From Enterococcus faecalis (GTDB taxonomy: Bacteria > Bacillota > Bacilli > Lactobacillales > Enterococcaceae), in the NCBI RefSeq assembly GCF_029024925.1, contig NZ_CP118962.1, positions 594,501-658,500 on the forward strand: DNA of 64,000 bases, given 5' to 3'. Every line of letters starts with the position of its first letter. Within the stretch, counting starts at the first letter, position 1. The translations under genes were made by a program, and so were the position numbers. Below the pieces are notes generated by a model, which ran no database searches, was not told the DNA's origin, and saw only the letters and a list, made by a program, of their open reading frames with translations. Below are positions 19,694 through 27,752 of this stretch, one piece after another.

Positions 19694-20629
19694 ATGTCTT
19701 TTGCCTCGGATGTCAAAAAAGAGTTAACTGGTTTAGAAGTCCATCGAGAACACGCGAAAGCAGAATTAGCAGCATTAATTCGGATGAACGGCTCGCTTAG
19801 CTTAGTTAATCAACAGTTTGTCTTGAATGTACAAACGGAAAATGCTGCAATTGCTCGTCGAATGTATTCATTGCTGAAAGATCATTACCATGCACAAGCA
19901 GAATTATTAGTTCGTAAAAAAATGAAACTAAAGAAAAATAATGTTTACATTGTGCGTCTAAAACAAGATACACAAAAAATTCTAGCTGATTTGGATATTA
20001 TGGATGGGGTCGTTTTTAATGGCAATGTGTCAAATGAAATCATGGGTAACGCGCAAAAAATGCGTTCCTATTTACGCGGGGCCTTTATGGCTTCTGGCTC
20101 AGTTAATAATCCGGAAACAAGTCGCTATCATTTAGAAATTTTTTCAATTTATGAAGAACACAATAATGATATTTGTAAGATGTTGAATTACTATGACTTA
20201 AACGCTCGAACATTGGGACGCCGAAATGGGTATATTTGTTATTTAAAAGGTGCTGAAAAAATTGCCGACTTTTTAACATTAATTGGTGCCACGAACTCTA
20301 TGTTGAAATTTGAAGATGTCCGGATTGTCCGTGATATGCGGAATTCAGTAAATCGTTTAGTGAATTGCGAAACAGCGAATTTAAATAAAACCATTGATGC
20401 GGCTTCAAAACAAATTGAAAATATTCAATTTATTGAAAGTACAGTAGGGCTGACGTCATTACCGGAGAAACTTCAGGAAATCGCAGAATTACGGTTAGAG
20501 TATCCGGAAGTTAGTCTCAAAGAACTAGGGGAAATGATTCCTTCAGGAGCTATTTCTAAGTCAGGTATTAATCATCGTATTCGAAAAATTAATGAATTTG
20601 CAGAAAAATTACGAGAAAAAAGTGCGTAA
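19694..20629 (+). CDS. whiA: DNA-binding protein WhiA
   Basis: This 311-residue protein has an N-terminal LAGLIDADG homing-endonuclease-like fold ([25 protein letters not shown]) and a C-terminal helix-turn-helix ([26 protein letters not shown]). In Streptomyces it controls sporulation. In Firmicutes it affects cell division, lipid composition and chromosome segregation. The strong GAGAGGAGGAG ribosome site lies 34 bp after yvcK, completing the conserved operon. Confidence 0.96.
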   Translation: MSFASDVKKELTGLEVHREHAKAELAALIRMNGSLSLVNQQFVLNVQTENAAIARRMYSLLKDHYHAQAELLVRKKMKLKKNNVYIVRLKQDTQKILADLDIMDGVVFNGNVSNEIMGNAQKMRSYLRGAFMASGSVNNPETSRYHLEIFSIYEEHNNDICKMLNYYDLNARTLGRRNGYICYLKGAEKIADFLTLIGATNSMLKFEDVRIVRDMRNSVNRLVNCETANLNKTIDAASKQIENIQFIESTVGLTSLPEKLQEIAELRLEYPEVSLKELGEMIPSGAISKSGINHRIRKINEFAEKLREKSA

Positions 20630-20643
20630 CTTTTCTGCTCCAG

Positions 20644-20692
20644 AAGTGAAGAATAACATTTCCGTTTGAAGTGCTATCCTTCACTTTTTCTT
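20644..20692 (+). terminator. Weak terminator-like hairpin after whiA
   Basis: AAGTGAAG (20644) can pair with CTTCACTT (20679) across a 27-base loop before a T-rich tract. The stem is short, so read-through is possible. Confidence 0.4.
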
Positions 20693-20693
20693 T

Positions 20694-20736
20694 AAGCGTG
20701 TAAAAAAAATTAAAGTGTGTAAAAAGTGTGTAGCAC
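20694..20736 (+). repeat. Three direct repeats upstream of a sigma-54 promoter (candidate activator sites)
   Basis: AAGCGTGTAAAAA (20694), AAGTGTGTAAAAA (20713) and AAGTGTGTAGCAC (20724) are direct copies, ending about 40 bases before the -24 element. This placement suits an upstream activator sequence for a bacterial enhancer-binding protein; the protein is not identified. Confidence 0.45.
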
Positions 20737-20775
20737 TGAAATGTAGTGTTGACCTGTGGTTTAAAGAAACGACGT

Positions 20776-20791
20776 TGGCACGAATGTTGCA
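20776..20791 (+). promoter_or_regulatory. Sigma-54 (RpoN) -24/-12 promoter
   Basis: TGGCACGAATGTTGCA matches the consensus TGGCAC-N5-TTGCA exactly, with GG (20777) and GC (20889-style -12 element at 20789-20790) exactly ten bases apart. The gene starts 72 bases downstream. rpoN itself is encoded at 31193-32524. Confidence 0.88.
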
Positions 20792-20862
20792 TGTAATAAA
20801 ATGCAAGCGATTACTTATTGCTGTTTTTAACTAAAACATTAAAAACTATTGGAGGGGTCAAA

Positions 20863-21786
20863 ATGGTTCAACGATTAATTAGTGCAAATGCATCAGAAAT
20901 CAAACGGATGTCAAAAGAAGAGCTGTTTCAGAGTATTAAAGCGAGCGAAGGGCGCGTAATTTTATCGGAAAATGTGGTAGTTCATCCATCCGTAGCAGGT
21001 GATATCACTTGTGCGGAAATGTCAAAAGCATATGGCGCAGACATGATTTTATTGAATGTTTTCGATGTTAATCAACCGATTGTAGTAGCCGCTTATGAAG
21101 GGCAATATACTGCGGAAACATGTGTCCCTAATGATGAGGTTGTTCATCGTTTGAAAGAACTAGTCGGTTTACCGATTGGCATGAATGTCGAACCTGTTGA
21201 TGAAAATTTAGACTTAGCTTCAACGAGAGTTTCGATTGAACCAGGTAGAAAAGCATCAGCAGCTACTTTCAAAAAAGCCAATGAACTGGGTTTGGATTTT
21301 ATCTTATTGACAGGTAATCCAGGAACTGGCGTGACCAACGACTTGATTGCTAAGAACGTGGCCTTAGCCAAAAAACATTTTGATGGCATCATTATTGCCG
21401 GAAAAATGCACAGTTCAGGCGTAGATGAACCAGTGGTCAGTTTAAAATCAGCTGAACAATTTATTGAAGCGGGCGCTGATATTGTCTTAGTCCCAGCAGT
21501 CGGCACGGTTTGGGGCATCGATGATCAACAAGTCAAAGAAGTTGTGGATTTTGCACATTCAAAAGGAAAATTAGTTATGAGTGCCATTGGAACTTCACAA
21601 GAAAGTGCTCAACCTGAAGTTATCCAAGCAATCGGCATTAGAAATAAAATTTTAGGCGTAGATATTCAACATATTGGCGATGCCAATATGGGCTTAGTTG
21701 GTATTGAAAATATTAAAGAGCTTTCTGATGCGATACGTGGGAAAAGACATACTGTTGCTAGAATGGCTCGTTCGATTAATCGTTAA
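20863..21786 (+). CDS. Conserved TIM-barrel-like protein of unknown function, RpoN-dependent
   Basis: The start is the ATG at 20863 after TTGGAGGGG, giving 307 residues. The sequence alternates strands and helices with Gly-rich turns (LNVFDVNQPIV, LLTGNPGTGVTND, IIIAGKMHSSGVDEP, DIVLVPAVGTVWGID), as in a TIM-barrel enzyme. Relatives are often annotated vaguely as phosphonomutase or HAD-like and tend to occur near PTS genes, but I cannot assign a reaction. Here it stands alone: weak terminator before, strong terminator after, no PTS genes beside it. The sigma-54 promoter implies induction by an activator sensing a specific sugar or nutrient, as for other RpoN-dependent sugar systems in enterococci. 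Confidence 0.75.
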   Translation: MVQRLISANASEIKRMSKEELFQSIKASEGRVILSENVVVHPSVAGDITCAEMSKAYGADMILLNVFDVNQPIVVAAYEGQYTAETCVPNDEVVHRLKELVGLPIGMNVEPVDENLDLASTRVSIEPGRKASAATFKKANELGLDFILLTGNPGTGVTNDLIAKNVALAKKHFDGIIIAGKMHSSGVDEPVVSLKSAEQFIEAGADIVLVPAVGTVWGIDDQQVKEVVDFAHSKGKLVMSAIGTSQESAQPEVIQAIGIRNKILGVDIQHIGDANMGLVGIENIKELSDAIRGKRHTVARMARSINR

Positions 21787-21796
21787 AAAAGTGAAC

Positions 21797-21844
21797 AGAG
21801 GCACGAATTCAGAAAATTTGAATTCGTGTCTTATGATTTTTTTA
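21797..21844 (+). terminator. Intrinsic terminator after the RpoN-dependent gene
   Basis: Stem AGGCACGAATTC/GAATTCGTGTCT with a 9-base loop, then a seven-T tract. Confidence 0.85.
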
Positions 21845-21899
21845 TTGAAAAACGGTATACTAAAAGAGAAATAAAGGTTTGAAAGGATGAGGTTTTTTT

Positions 21900-22418
21900 A
21901 TGGATATTTCAGTAATTGATGCAACAAAAGTTAACGCAGAAACAGGGCTTCACATTGGTGAGAGCAATGCCCCTGTCAAAATGATAGAATTTATCAATGT
22001 TCGCTGTCCTTATTGCAGAAAATGGTTTGAAGAGTCTGAGGAACTGTTAGCACAATCTGTCAAAAGTGGTAAAGTTGAACGTATCATTAAGTTGTTTGAT
22101 AAAGAAAAAGAAAGTTTACAACGCGGCAATGTGATGCATCACTACATTGACTATTCAGCGCCTGAACAAGCACTGTCAGCATTGCATAAAATGTTTGCTA
22201 CGCAAGATGAATGGGGAAACTTAACCTTAGAAGAAGTAGCGACGTATGCTGAAAAAAATCTGGGCTTAAAAGAACAAAAAGATGCAACGCTTGTTTCCGC
22301 AGTGATTGCTGAAGCCAATGCGGCTCACATTCAATTTGTACCAACGATCATCATTGGTGAGCATATCTTTGACGAAAGTGTCACTGAAGAAGAATTACGA
22401 GGATACATTGAAAAATAA
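21900..22418 (+). CDS. Cytosolic DsbA-like thioredoxin-fold protein
   Basis: This 172-residue protein has a CPYC motif (Cys36-Cys39) in the context FINVRCPYCRKW, and a late cis-proline (QFVPTIIIGEH), so it belongs to the thioredoxin_4/DsbA-like group. There is no signal peptide or membrane helix, so it probably works in the cytoplasm, perhaps in oxidative-stress thiol chemistry. The ribosome site is AAAGGATGAGG, spaced by a T run. It is monocistronic and convergent with clpP. Confidence 0.8.
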   Translation: MDISVIDATKVNAETGLHIGESNAPVKMIEFINVRCPYCRKWFEESEELLAQSVKSGKVERIIKLFDKEKESLQRGNVMHHYIDYSAPEQALSALHKMFATQDEWGNLTLEEVATYAEKNLGLKEQKDATLVSAVIAEANAAHIQFVPTIIIGEHIFDESVTEEELRGYIEK

Positions 22419-22419
22419 A

Positions 22420-22458
22420 AAAATGGAAACAGCGACTGTCGCTGTTTCCATTTTTTTT
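22420..22458. terminator. Bidirectional terminator between the DsbA-like gene and clpP
   Basis: A perfect 15-base stem (22421-22435 with 22439-22453), flanked by A-rich and T-rich tracts suitable for both strands. Confidence 0.88.
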
Positions 22459-22462
22459 ATTT

Positions 22463-23056
22463 TTAATTTAAGGCGCTACTATTTTCCATTACTTCATCGA
22501 TTAAACCATATTCTTTTGCTTGTTCGGCAGTCATATAGTTATCACGATCGGTATCACGTTCAATCACTTCAATTGGTTGGCCAGTTCGTTCAGCTAAAAT
22601 TGAATTTAAACGTTGACGAGTGTCTAAAATGTGACGAGCAGCAATTTCAATTTCTGTTGCTTGCCCTTGAGCGCCACCAAGTGGTTGGTGAATCATGATT
22701 TCCGCATTTGGTAAAGCGAAACGTTTGCCTTTTTGACCAGCTGTTAATAAGAAGCTACCCATTGAAGCCGCCATTCCTAATACGATCGTTTGGACATCCG
22801 CTTTAACGAAATTCATGGTATCGAAAATCGCTAAACCTGCAGAAACGCTGCCACCAGGAGAGTTAATGTACAAGTAAATGTCTTTTTCTGAATCTTGGGC
22901 ATCTAAGAATAATAACTGTGCAATCACTGAGTTTGCCACATTATCATCGATAGGGCCGCTTAGCATAATGATGCGGTCTTTTAATAAACGAGAGTAAATG
23001 TCATAAGCACGTTCACCGCGAGATGATTGTTCAATAACTGTTGGAATTAAATTCAT
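22463..23056 (-). CDS. clpP: ATP-dependent Clp protease proteolytic subunit
   Basis: This 197-residue protein carries the catalytic triad Ser98 (GMAASMGS), His123 (MIHQPLGG) and Asp172 (DTDRDNYM). ClpP forms the 14-mer proteolytic chamber used with ClpX, ClpC or ClpE for protein quality control and regulated degradation. The start has a TAGGAGG site. The promoter region carries a CtsR operator, so heat and protein damage should induce it. Confidence 0.98.
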
Positions 23057-23126
23057 AAGTAAATCCTCCTATATAAAGAAACTTTTAAAGTCATTCTATC
23101 ACAAAGCACTTTGAATGCCTATGAAA

Positions 23127-23156
23127 AGTATACCTCTTTGGTCAATAAAGGTCAAC
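23127..23156 (-). promoter_or_regulatory. clpP promoter with overlapping CtsR operator
   Basis: On the minus strand TTGACC (23155-23150) and TATACT (23132-23127) are 17 bases apart. The CtsR heptad repeat GGTCAAT-AAA-GGTCAAC (23140-23156, plus strand) covers the -35 box and spacer, so CtsR binding would block polymerase. Confidence 0.85.
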
Positions 23157-23251
23157 GAAGTCGCTTGAAAAATTTTGTGTCATTTTTTATCCGAAACTTT
23201 TGGATTATGTTATACTAAAATGGAAAATTAGAAAAGAGCGAGGGGAAAAAT

Positions 23252-23770
23252 ATGTTTGTTTTTATCGCCGGAATGGTCGGTGTAATCGTCGGTGCGCTAA
23301 TAGTCACAGCAAGTGCCGCCTTACATTCATCTTACAAAGAGCGAAAAGAAGTACGTTATCGTGAACTAGAACATTTGGTTAAAGAAATTGAATCATTGAA
23401 TTTATTAAATAAAAAAGTCAAAGAAATTTTACAAAAGCGTGAATTATATATAGACAGATCAATTGAATACTTATCGATGGATGATTGTTTCATCAGCATC
23501 GATGATTTTATTTATTTGGAATCATTTTCTGCTCAAAATAATTTTTACTTACCGACGTACTTAATTGAAGAATTTTTCAAAAAAATTGCGCATCGTAAAG
23601 TCATTTTGACGGCCAGCGAAGTTGCTGAAATGGGTGGTCACACCTATAAAGGCGGCCGTGTTATTTTGGAAAATTTTTCAGACGAGATTTTAGCAATTAT
23701 TGAAGATAAAAAACGTAAAATGCAGCGTTTGTCTAACGAACCACTTCATTATTTTAAAGCGATTAAATAA
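23252..23770 (+). CDS. Membrane-anchored protein of unknown function
   Basis: This 172-residue protein has one N-terminal transmembrane helix (FVFIAGMVGVIVGALIVTASAAL) followed by a charged, probably coiled-coil segment (about residues 28-70) and a mixed C-terminal domain. I do not recognise a family. The topology suggests a short N-terminal anchor with a cytoplasmic domain, since the residues after the helix are strongly basic (KERKEVRYR). An extended -10 (TGTTATACT) lies about 35 bases upstream. It stands between clpP (divergent) and a DUF1622 gene (convergent). Confidence 0.6.
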   Translation: MFVFIAGMVGVIVGALIVTASAALHSSYKERKEVRYRELEHLVKEIESLNLLNKKVKEILQKRELYIDRSIEYLSMDDCFISIDDFIYLESFSAQNNFYLPTYLIEEFFKKIAHRKVILTASEVAEMGGHTYKGGRVILENFSDEILAIIEDKKRKMQRLSNEPLHYFKAIK

Positions 23771-23820
23771 AAAAGAACCAGCGTACCCGCTAATTTTTTT
23801 GGGTATCTGGTTCTTTTTCT
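23770..23820. terminator. Bidirectional terminator
   Basis: AAAAAGAACCAG pairs with CTGGTTCTTTTT, extended by GTACCC/GGGTAT inside the loop. It serves the plus-strand gene ending at 23770 and the minus-strand gene ending at 23790. Confidence 0.8.
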
Positions 23821-24194
23821 TGTTGTTCCATATCGGTCATAGTGTCTTCAATTTCTTTATGTAAGAAATAAGAAATAACTGTACGGATGATCACCAAGGT
23901 TGCCAATTTCAAAATATCTTGAAAAGTTGGTTTGACAATGGATTCAATAATATCAGCAGCAATTAAAATTTCTAAACTTAACAGAATGTAGCTACCAAGG
24001 AAGTTTTTGATGAACGTATTCATTTTGGTTAAGGTAAAGCGGCTTTGATTTTGTCGTTCACTTTTAATGAAATCTTTTCCTGCTAAACAAACACCCCAAA
24101 CTAAAACAATAATCGAAAAAACATTCAGTCCTAAAATACATAGCTCAAAAAGTGGGGTTAAAAGCGTCATTAACTGATGGGGCCACTCATTCAT
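23790..24194 (-). CDS. DUF1622-family membrane protein
   Basis: The start chosen is the ATG at 24194 with AGGAGT 7 bases upstream, giving 134 residues. It has about three hydrophobic segments (LFELCILGLNVFSIIVLVWGV, FLGSYILLSLEILIAADII, LATLVIIRTVISYFL) and an acidic C-terminal tail. The arrangement and the RFTLTKMNTFIKNFLGSYILLSLE region match the DUF1622 family, whose function is unknown. Confidence 0.72.
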   Translation of the reverse strand: MNEWPHQLMTLLTPLFELCILGLNVFSIIVLVWGVCLAGKDFIKSERQNQSRFTLTKMNTFIKNFLGSYILLSLEILIAADIIESIVKPTFQDILKLATLVIIRTVISYFLHKEIEDTMTDMEQQEKEPDTQKN

Positions 24195-24227
24195 CGTATT
24201 CACTCCTACCAAAAAGCCTTTTCTTTA

Positions 24228-24256
24228 ACTATAACGAAACGGCTGACTAACGTCAA
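24228..24256 (-). promoter_or_regulatory. Promoter of the DUF1622 gene
   Basis: On the minus strand TTGACG (24256-24251) and TATAGT (24233-24228) are 17 bases apart. Confidence 0.6.
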
Positions 24257-24658
24257 ATATTGTTGAAATAAACAGGCTAAACTATTCAGCTTATAGAACA
24301 AAACTAAGAAAATTATGAATAGCATCTAACAATTAAGTAAAAGGACTGTAAAGGTTCTTTTACTTTTTTTTTGTAAAAAAAGAGTCTTAAAAGGAATCAA
24401 GTAGCAAAAAGTAAGTGAAAACCAACTTTGTCAGTGGATAGTCTTTTCATTAATTTTTAAAAGACAAATTTTACGTTTTCAAGAGCCGAATACTGCCAAG
24501 TTTTAGCCTTTAAAGGTGATAGAATCAGAAATTGAGTAAGAGATGTGTCACAAAAGCAAGGAGACACATCGACTTGATGAAAGATTTAAGGAGCTGTAGT
24601 TGAAGTAAAGAGAAGCAAGTGTCCCAAACACTAGCGAAAGAAAATAGGGAGGATTAAA
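24257..24658 (+). other. Intergenic region with an orphan terminator and 5' UTR of the adhesin gene
   Basis: No convincing gene is visible. It holds a strong plus-strand terminator (24335-24372) with no plus-strand gene before it. The following ~290 bases lead to the adhesin gene and include a perfect 8-base hairpin, GATGTGTC/GACACATC (24542-24570), as well as the strong AGGGAGG ribosome site. Confidence 0.5.
24335..24372 (+). terminator. Orphan intrinsic terminator (possible end of a small RNA)
   Basis: A 12-base stem AAGTAAAAGGAC/GTTCTTTTACTT with a 7-base loop is followed by nine T. The gene to its left is on the opposite strand, so whatever it terminates on the plus strand is not a visible protein gene. 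Confidence 0.7.
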
Positions 24659-26632
24659 ATGTTTAAGAAAGCAACGAAATTATTATCGACAATGGTGATT
24701 GTCGCTGGAACAGTTGTGGGAAATTTCAGTCCCACATTGGCTTTAGCCGAAGGAGTGGTTAAAGCAGGAGATACAGAAGGAATGACCAATACGGTGAAAG
24801 TGAAAGATGACAGTCTAGCTGATTGTAAACGGATATTGGAAGGACAAGCTGCTTTCCCAGTTCAAGCGGGTGAAACGGAACCGGTTGATTTAGTGGTTGT
24901 TGAAGATGCCAGTGGTAGTTTTTCAGATAATTTTCCACATGTAAGACAAGCGATTGATGAAGTGGTTCAAGGTTTATCTGATCAAGACCGCGTGATGCTG
25001 GCTTCGTATCGCGGCGGAAAACAATTTATGTTTCCTGATGGAAAGACAAAAATTAATTCAGCTGATTATGATATGAATGTGCGCGTCAATACGCAATTGA
25101 CTTATGATAAAAGCCAATTTGTCTCTGGTTTTGGAGACGTTCGGACGTATGGTGGTACGCCAACCGCCCCAGGATTGAAACTCGCTTTAGATACGTACAA
25201 TCAAACACACGGAGATTTAACGAATCGAAAAACGTATTTCCTATTAGTGACAGATGGGGTCGCTAATACACGTTTAGATGGTTACTTGCATAAAACCAAT
25301 ACCAATGATTCAATCAATGAATATCCAGATCCAAGACATCCTCTTCAAGTCTCAGTGGAATATAGTAATGACTACCAAGGTGCAGCAGCAGAAGTTTTAG
25401 CGTTAAACCAAGAAATTACTAACCAAGGCTATGAAATGATTAATGCGTATTGGGAAAGTGTTGAATCTTTAAGTTCAGTGAATTCATACTTTGATAAATA
25501 TAAAACAGAAGTGGGTCCTTTTGTAAAACAAGAGTTGCAACAAGGGTCTAGCACACCAGAAGATTTTATTACAAGCCAATCTATTGATGATTTTACAACC
25601 CAATTAAAACAAATTGTCAAAGATCGTCTGGCGCAATCGACACCAGCAACAGCTTCATTAACGATTGCCAATCAATTTGATATTCAATCGGCGACCGCTA
25701 CGGACGATGCTGGAAATGATGTGCCTGTTCAAATTAACGGACAAACCATTTCAGCAACTAGTACAGAAGGTTACGTAGGAAACATCACGATTCACTACGA
25801 AGTCAAAGAAAATACAGCGATTGATGCAGCAACCCTTGTAAGTAGTGGGACAATGAATCAAGGGACAATTGCTAAGGAATTTCCAGAAGCGACGATTCCT
25901 AAAAATGACAATGCGCATGCGTGTGACGTGACGCCAGAAGATCCAACGATTACAAAAGATATCGAAAATCAAGAGCACTTAGATTTAACCAATCGTGAAG
26001 ATAGTTTCGATTGGCATGTCAAAACAGCCTTTGGTAACGAAACAAGTACTTGGCAACAAGCCAGTTTAGTAGATGATATTAACCAATTATTAGATATCCA
26101 AAAAGTCGTTGTCACAGATGAAAATGGTAAAGATGTTACAGCCAACGGCATAGTAACACAAGAAAATAACAAAGTAACTTTTGAAATGAACAAACAAGCA
26201 GACAGCTACTCATACTTAGCTGGACATACGTACACAATGACTATTACCACTAAAATTAAAGACGGCGCAACCGATGAAGAATTAGCACCTTATATTGAAC
26301 AAGGCGGGATTCCCAACCAAGCGGACTTAAACTTTGGCAACGAAGGGGACGTGTTGCATTCCAACAAACCAACTGTAACACCGCCTGCACCAACGCCAGA
26401 AGATCCAAAAAAACCTGAACCTAAACAACCGCTAAAACCGAAAAAACCGTTGACGCCTACAAATCATCAAGCACCAACGAACCCAGTCAATTTTGGAAAA
26501 TCAGCAAGTAAAGGAATTCATTTACCAATGACTAATACAACAGTAAATCCACTTTACATGATCGCAGGTTTAATTGTCCTTATAGTGGCTATTAGCTTTG
26601 GCATAACAAAAAATAAAAAAAGAAAAAATTAG
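24659..26632 (+). CDS. Cell-wall-anchored VWA-domain adhesin with two isolated cysteines
   Basis: This 657-residue protein has a signal peptide (cleavage near ALA-EG). A von Willebrand factor A domain (about 75-330) has the MIDAS residues DASGS (83-87), the Thr loop (YGGTPTAPG) and LLVTDGVAN. Next are an Ig-like stretch and a probable isopeptide-bond pilin-type domain (about 430-560). A Pro/Lys-rich wall-spanning linker (TPEDPKKPEPKQPLKPKK) leads to an LPMTN sorting motif, a hydrophobic helix and the tail KNKKRKN. Asn replaces the usual Gly in LPxTG. The only cysteines are Cys56 and Cys422, on either side of the VWA region. The next gene encodes a membrane thioredoxin. The likely role is host or matrix attachment; the ligand is unknown. 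Confidence 0.85.
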   Translation: MFKKATKLLSTMVIVAGTVVGNFSPTLALAEGVVKAGDTEGMTNTVKVKDDSLADCKRILEGQAAFPVQAGETEPVDLVVVEDASGSFSDNFPHVRQAIDEVVQGLSDQDRVMLASYRGGKQFMFPDGKTKINSADYDMNVRVNTQLTYDKSQFVSGFGDVRTYGGTPTAPGLKLALDTYNQTHGDLTNRKTYFLLVTDGVANTRLDGYLHKTNTNDSINEYPDPRHPLQVSVEYSNDYQGAAAEVLALNQEITNQGYEMINAYWESVESLSSVNSYFDKYKTEVGPFVKQELQQGSSTPEDFITSQSIDDFTTQLKQIVKDRLAQSTPATASLTIANQFDIQSATATDDAGNDVPVQINGQTISATSTEGYVGNITIHYEVKENTAIDAATLVSSGTMNQGTIAKEFPEATIPKNDNAHACDVTPEDPTITKDIENQEHLDLTNREDSFDWHVKTAFGNETSTWQQASLVDDINQLLDIQKVVVTDENGKDVTANGIVTQENNKVTFEMNKQADSYSYLAGHTYTMTITTKIKDGATDEELAPYIEQGGIPNQADLNFGNEGDVLHSNKPTVTPPAPTPEDPKKPEPKQPLKPKKPLTPTNHQAPTNPVNFGKSASKGIHLPMTNTTVNPLYMIAGLIVLIVAISFGITKNKKRKN

Positions 26633-26656
26633 ACAAACTAAAAAGGAAGAAAAAAC

Positions 26657-27040
26657 ATGAATAAAAAAATTGCGTTCAGTCTGTTAATTTTGTTACTTAG
26701 TTTGTTGGTAGGTTTTACATTTATTCCGCATAAAAAGGAATTAAGTTTCAATGAGTATCAAGAAAAAAAGCACTCTGGCGAAACATTTTATGTTGTTTTA
26801 AAAAAGAAAAACTGTTCAGATTGTCAGGATTTCGAGAAACTATTGCAAGCACCTAAACAGGTTTACTATGTAGAATTAACCAACAAAGAGACCATGAAGG
26901 AATGGTCAACATTTATCCGAGAAAATAAAGTTTTACATGTGCCATCTATGTTTAAAATAGATAACGGCCATCTCAAGAAAATTGATGGAGAAGGAGATGC
27001 GAATCAATTATTCGCAAACTATCAAAAAATAACGAAGTAA
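26657..27040 (+). CDS. Membrane-anchored thioredoxin-like protein
   Basis: This 127-residue protein has an N-terminal signal anchor (KIAFSLLILLLSLLVGFTFI), then an extracellular thioredoxin fold with CSDC (Cys53-Cys56) and the cis-proline motif HVPSMFKI. It resembles bacteriocin transport-accessory/thioredoxin-like proteins. Placed 24 bp after the adhesin gene with its own AAAGGAAG site and a strong terminator behind, it forms a two-gene operon with the adhesin. It may form or reduce the adhesin's Cys56-Cys422 disulfide; this is inference. Confidence 0.8.
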   Translation: MNKKIAFSLLILLLSLLVGFTFIPHKKELSFNEYQEKKHSGETFYVVLKKKNCSDCQDFEKLLQAPKQVYYVELTNKETMKEWSTFIRENKVLHVPSMFKIDNGHLKKIDGEGDANQLFANYQKITK

Positions 27041-27048
27041 AAAGAATA

Positions 27049-27098
27049 AAAAGACAAGCCAAGTTTCCTAAATAAAGGAAACTTGGCTTGTCTTTTTT
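27049..27098 (+). terminator. Strong terminator after the adhesin/thioredoxin operon
   Basis: A 21-base perfect stem (27049-27069 with 27076-27096) and a 6-base loop, ending in a T run. Confidence 0.92.
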
Positions 27099-27213
27099 CT
27101 AGTAATAGTCGTTTATTAAATAACATGTGAAATGTTTTACAAATACATTTTAGTTTGATAAAATAAACGCGAACATATGAATTTTTTTTCATTTGTTTTG
27201 GGAGGAGGAACGA

Positions 27214-27723
27214 ATGATTGAATTGATTTTACTTTTGTCGGTGATTCTTTTAGGTTTATTGATTGGAAATAAAAGAGTTGATAAGTGGCTTTTTCTTAAG
27301 GCATTACTTTTGTTGTCTGTTATGCTAAGTGTGAGCATCTTAATTTCGGTAGCTATGTATTTATTATTAACAATAGGCGTTGCAAACGTAATAGGGCAGC
27401 GGTTAGAGTCGTTATTTCTTTTAGGGATAGTCGTTATCATCAGTACGAGTCTTTTGTTATATTTTTTATTGAATTTAACGACGAAAAAAATTGTTTTACC
27501 CATCGCTTTAATGAAAATAATTGAATATTATATTCAATGGGTATTGATTTATGTTACTATTTATCAAGTGATTTTTGATCAGTTTATTGTTTCTTCAGAA
27601 GTAAAAAATACGTTACAAGGGACTATTGATGAGCCAGTCGCAATCATTATTGTTATTTTGCCATCATTTATTTCAATTTGGATTGCCGTTGTTTTATTTA
27701 GGATTCGTATGGAAGAACTTTAG
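27214..27723 (+). CDS. Polytopic membrane protein of unknown function
   Basis: The start chosen is the ATG at 27214 behind GGGAGGAGG, giving 169 residues. Five hydrophobic segments cover most of the chain (IELILLLSVILLGLLIG; LFLKALLLLSVMLSVSILIS; LFLLGIVVIISTSLLLYFLL; IQWVLIYVTIYQVIF; VAIIIVILPSFISIWIAVVLF). I recognise no catalytic motif. The gene precedes the membrane glycerophosphodiesterase gene by 29 bp in the same direction, so a shared transcript is likely. Confidence 0.65.
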   Translation: MIELILLLSVILLGLLIGNKRVDKWLFLKALLLLSVMLSVSILISVAMYLLLTIGVANVIGQRLESLFLLGIVVIISTSLLLYFLLNLTTKKIVLPIALMKIIEYYIQWVLIYVTIYQVIFDQFIVSSEVKNTLQGTIDEPVAIIIVILPSFISIWIAVVLFRIRMEEL

Positions 27724-27752
27724 TCAGATACTTTTAGAATGGAGGAGTTTGT

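Noticed and set aside
24577-24603. Possible 8-codon leader peptide (MKDLRSCS) before the adhesin gene
   Set aside because: Too short and not linked to a terminator/antiterminator structure; the AAGGAG lies too far away (13 bases).
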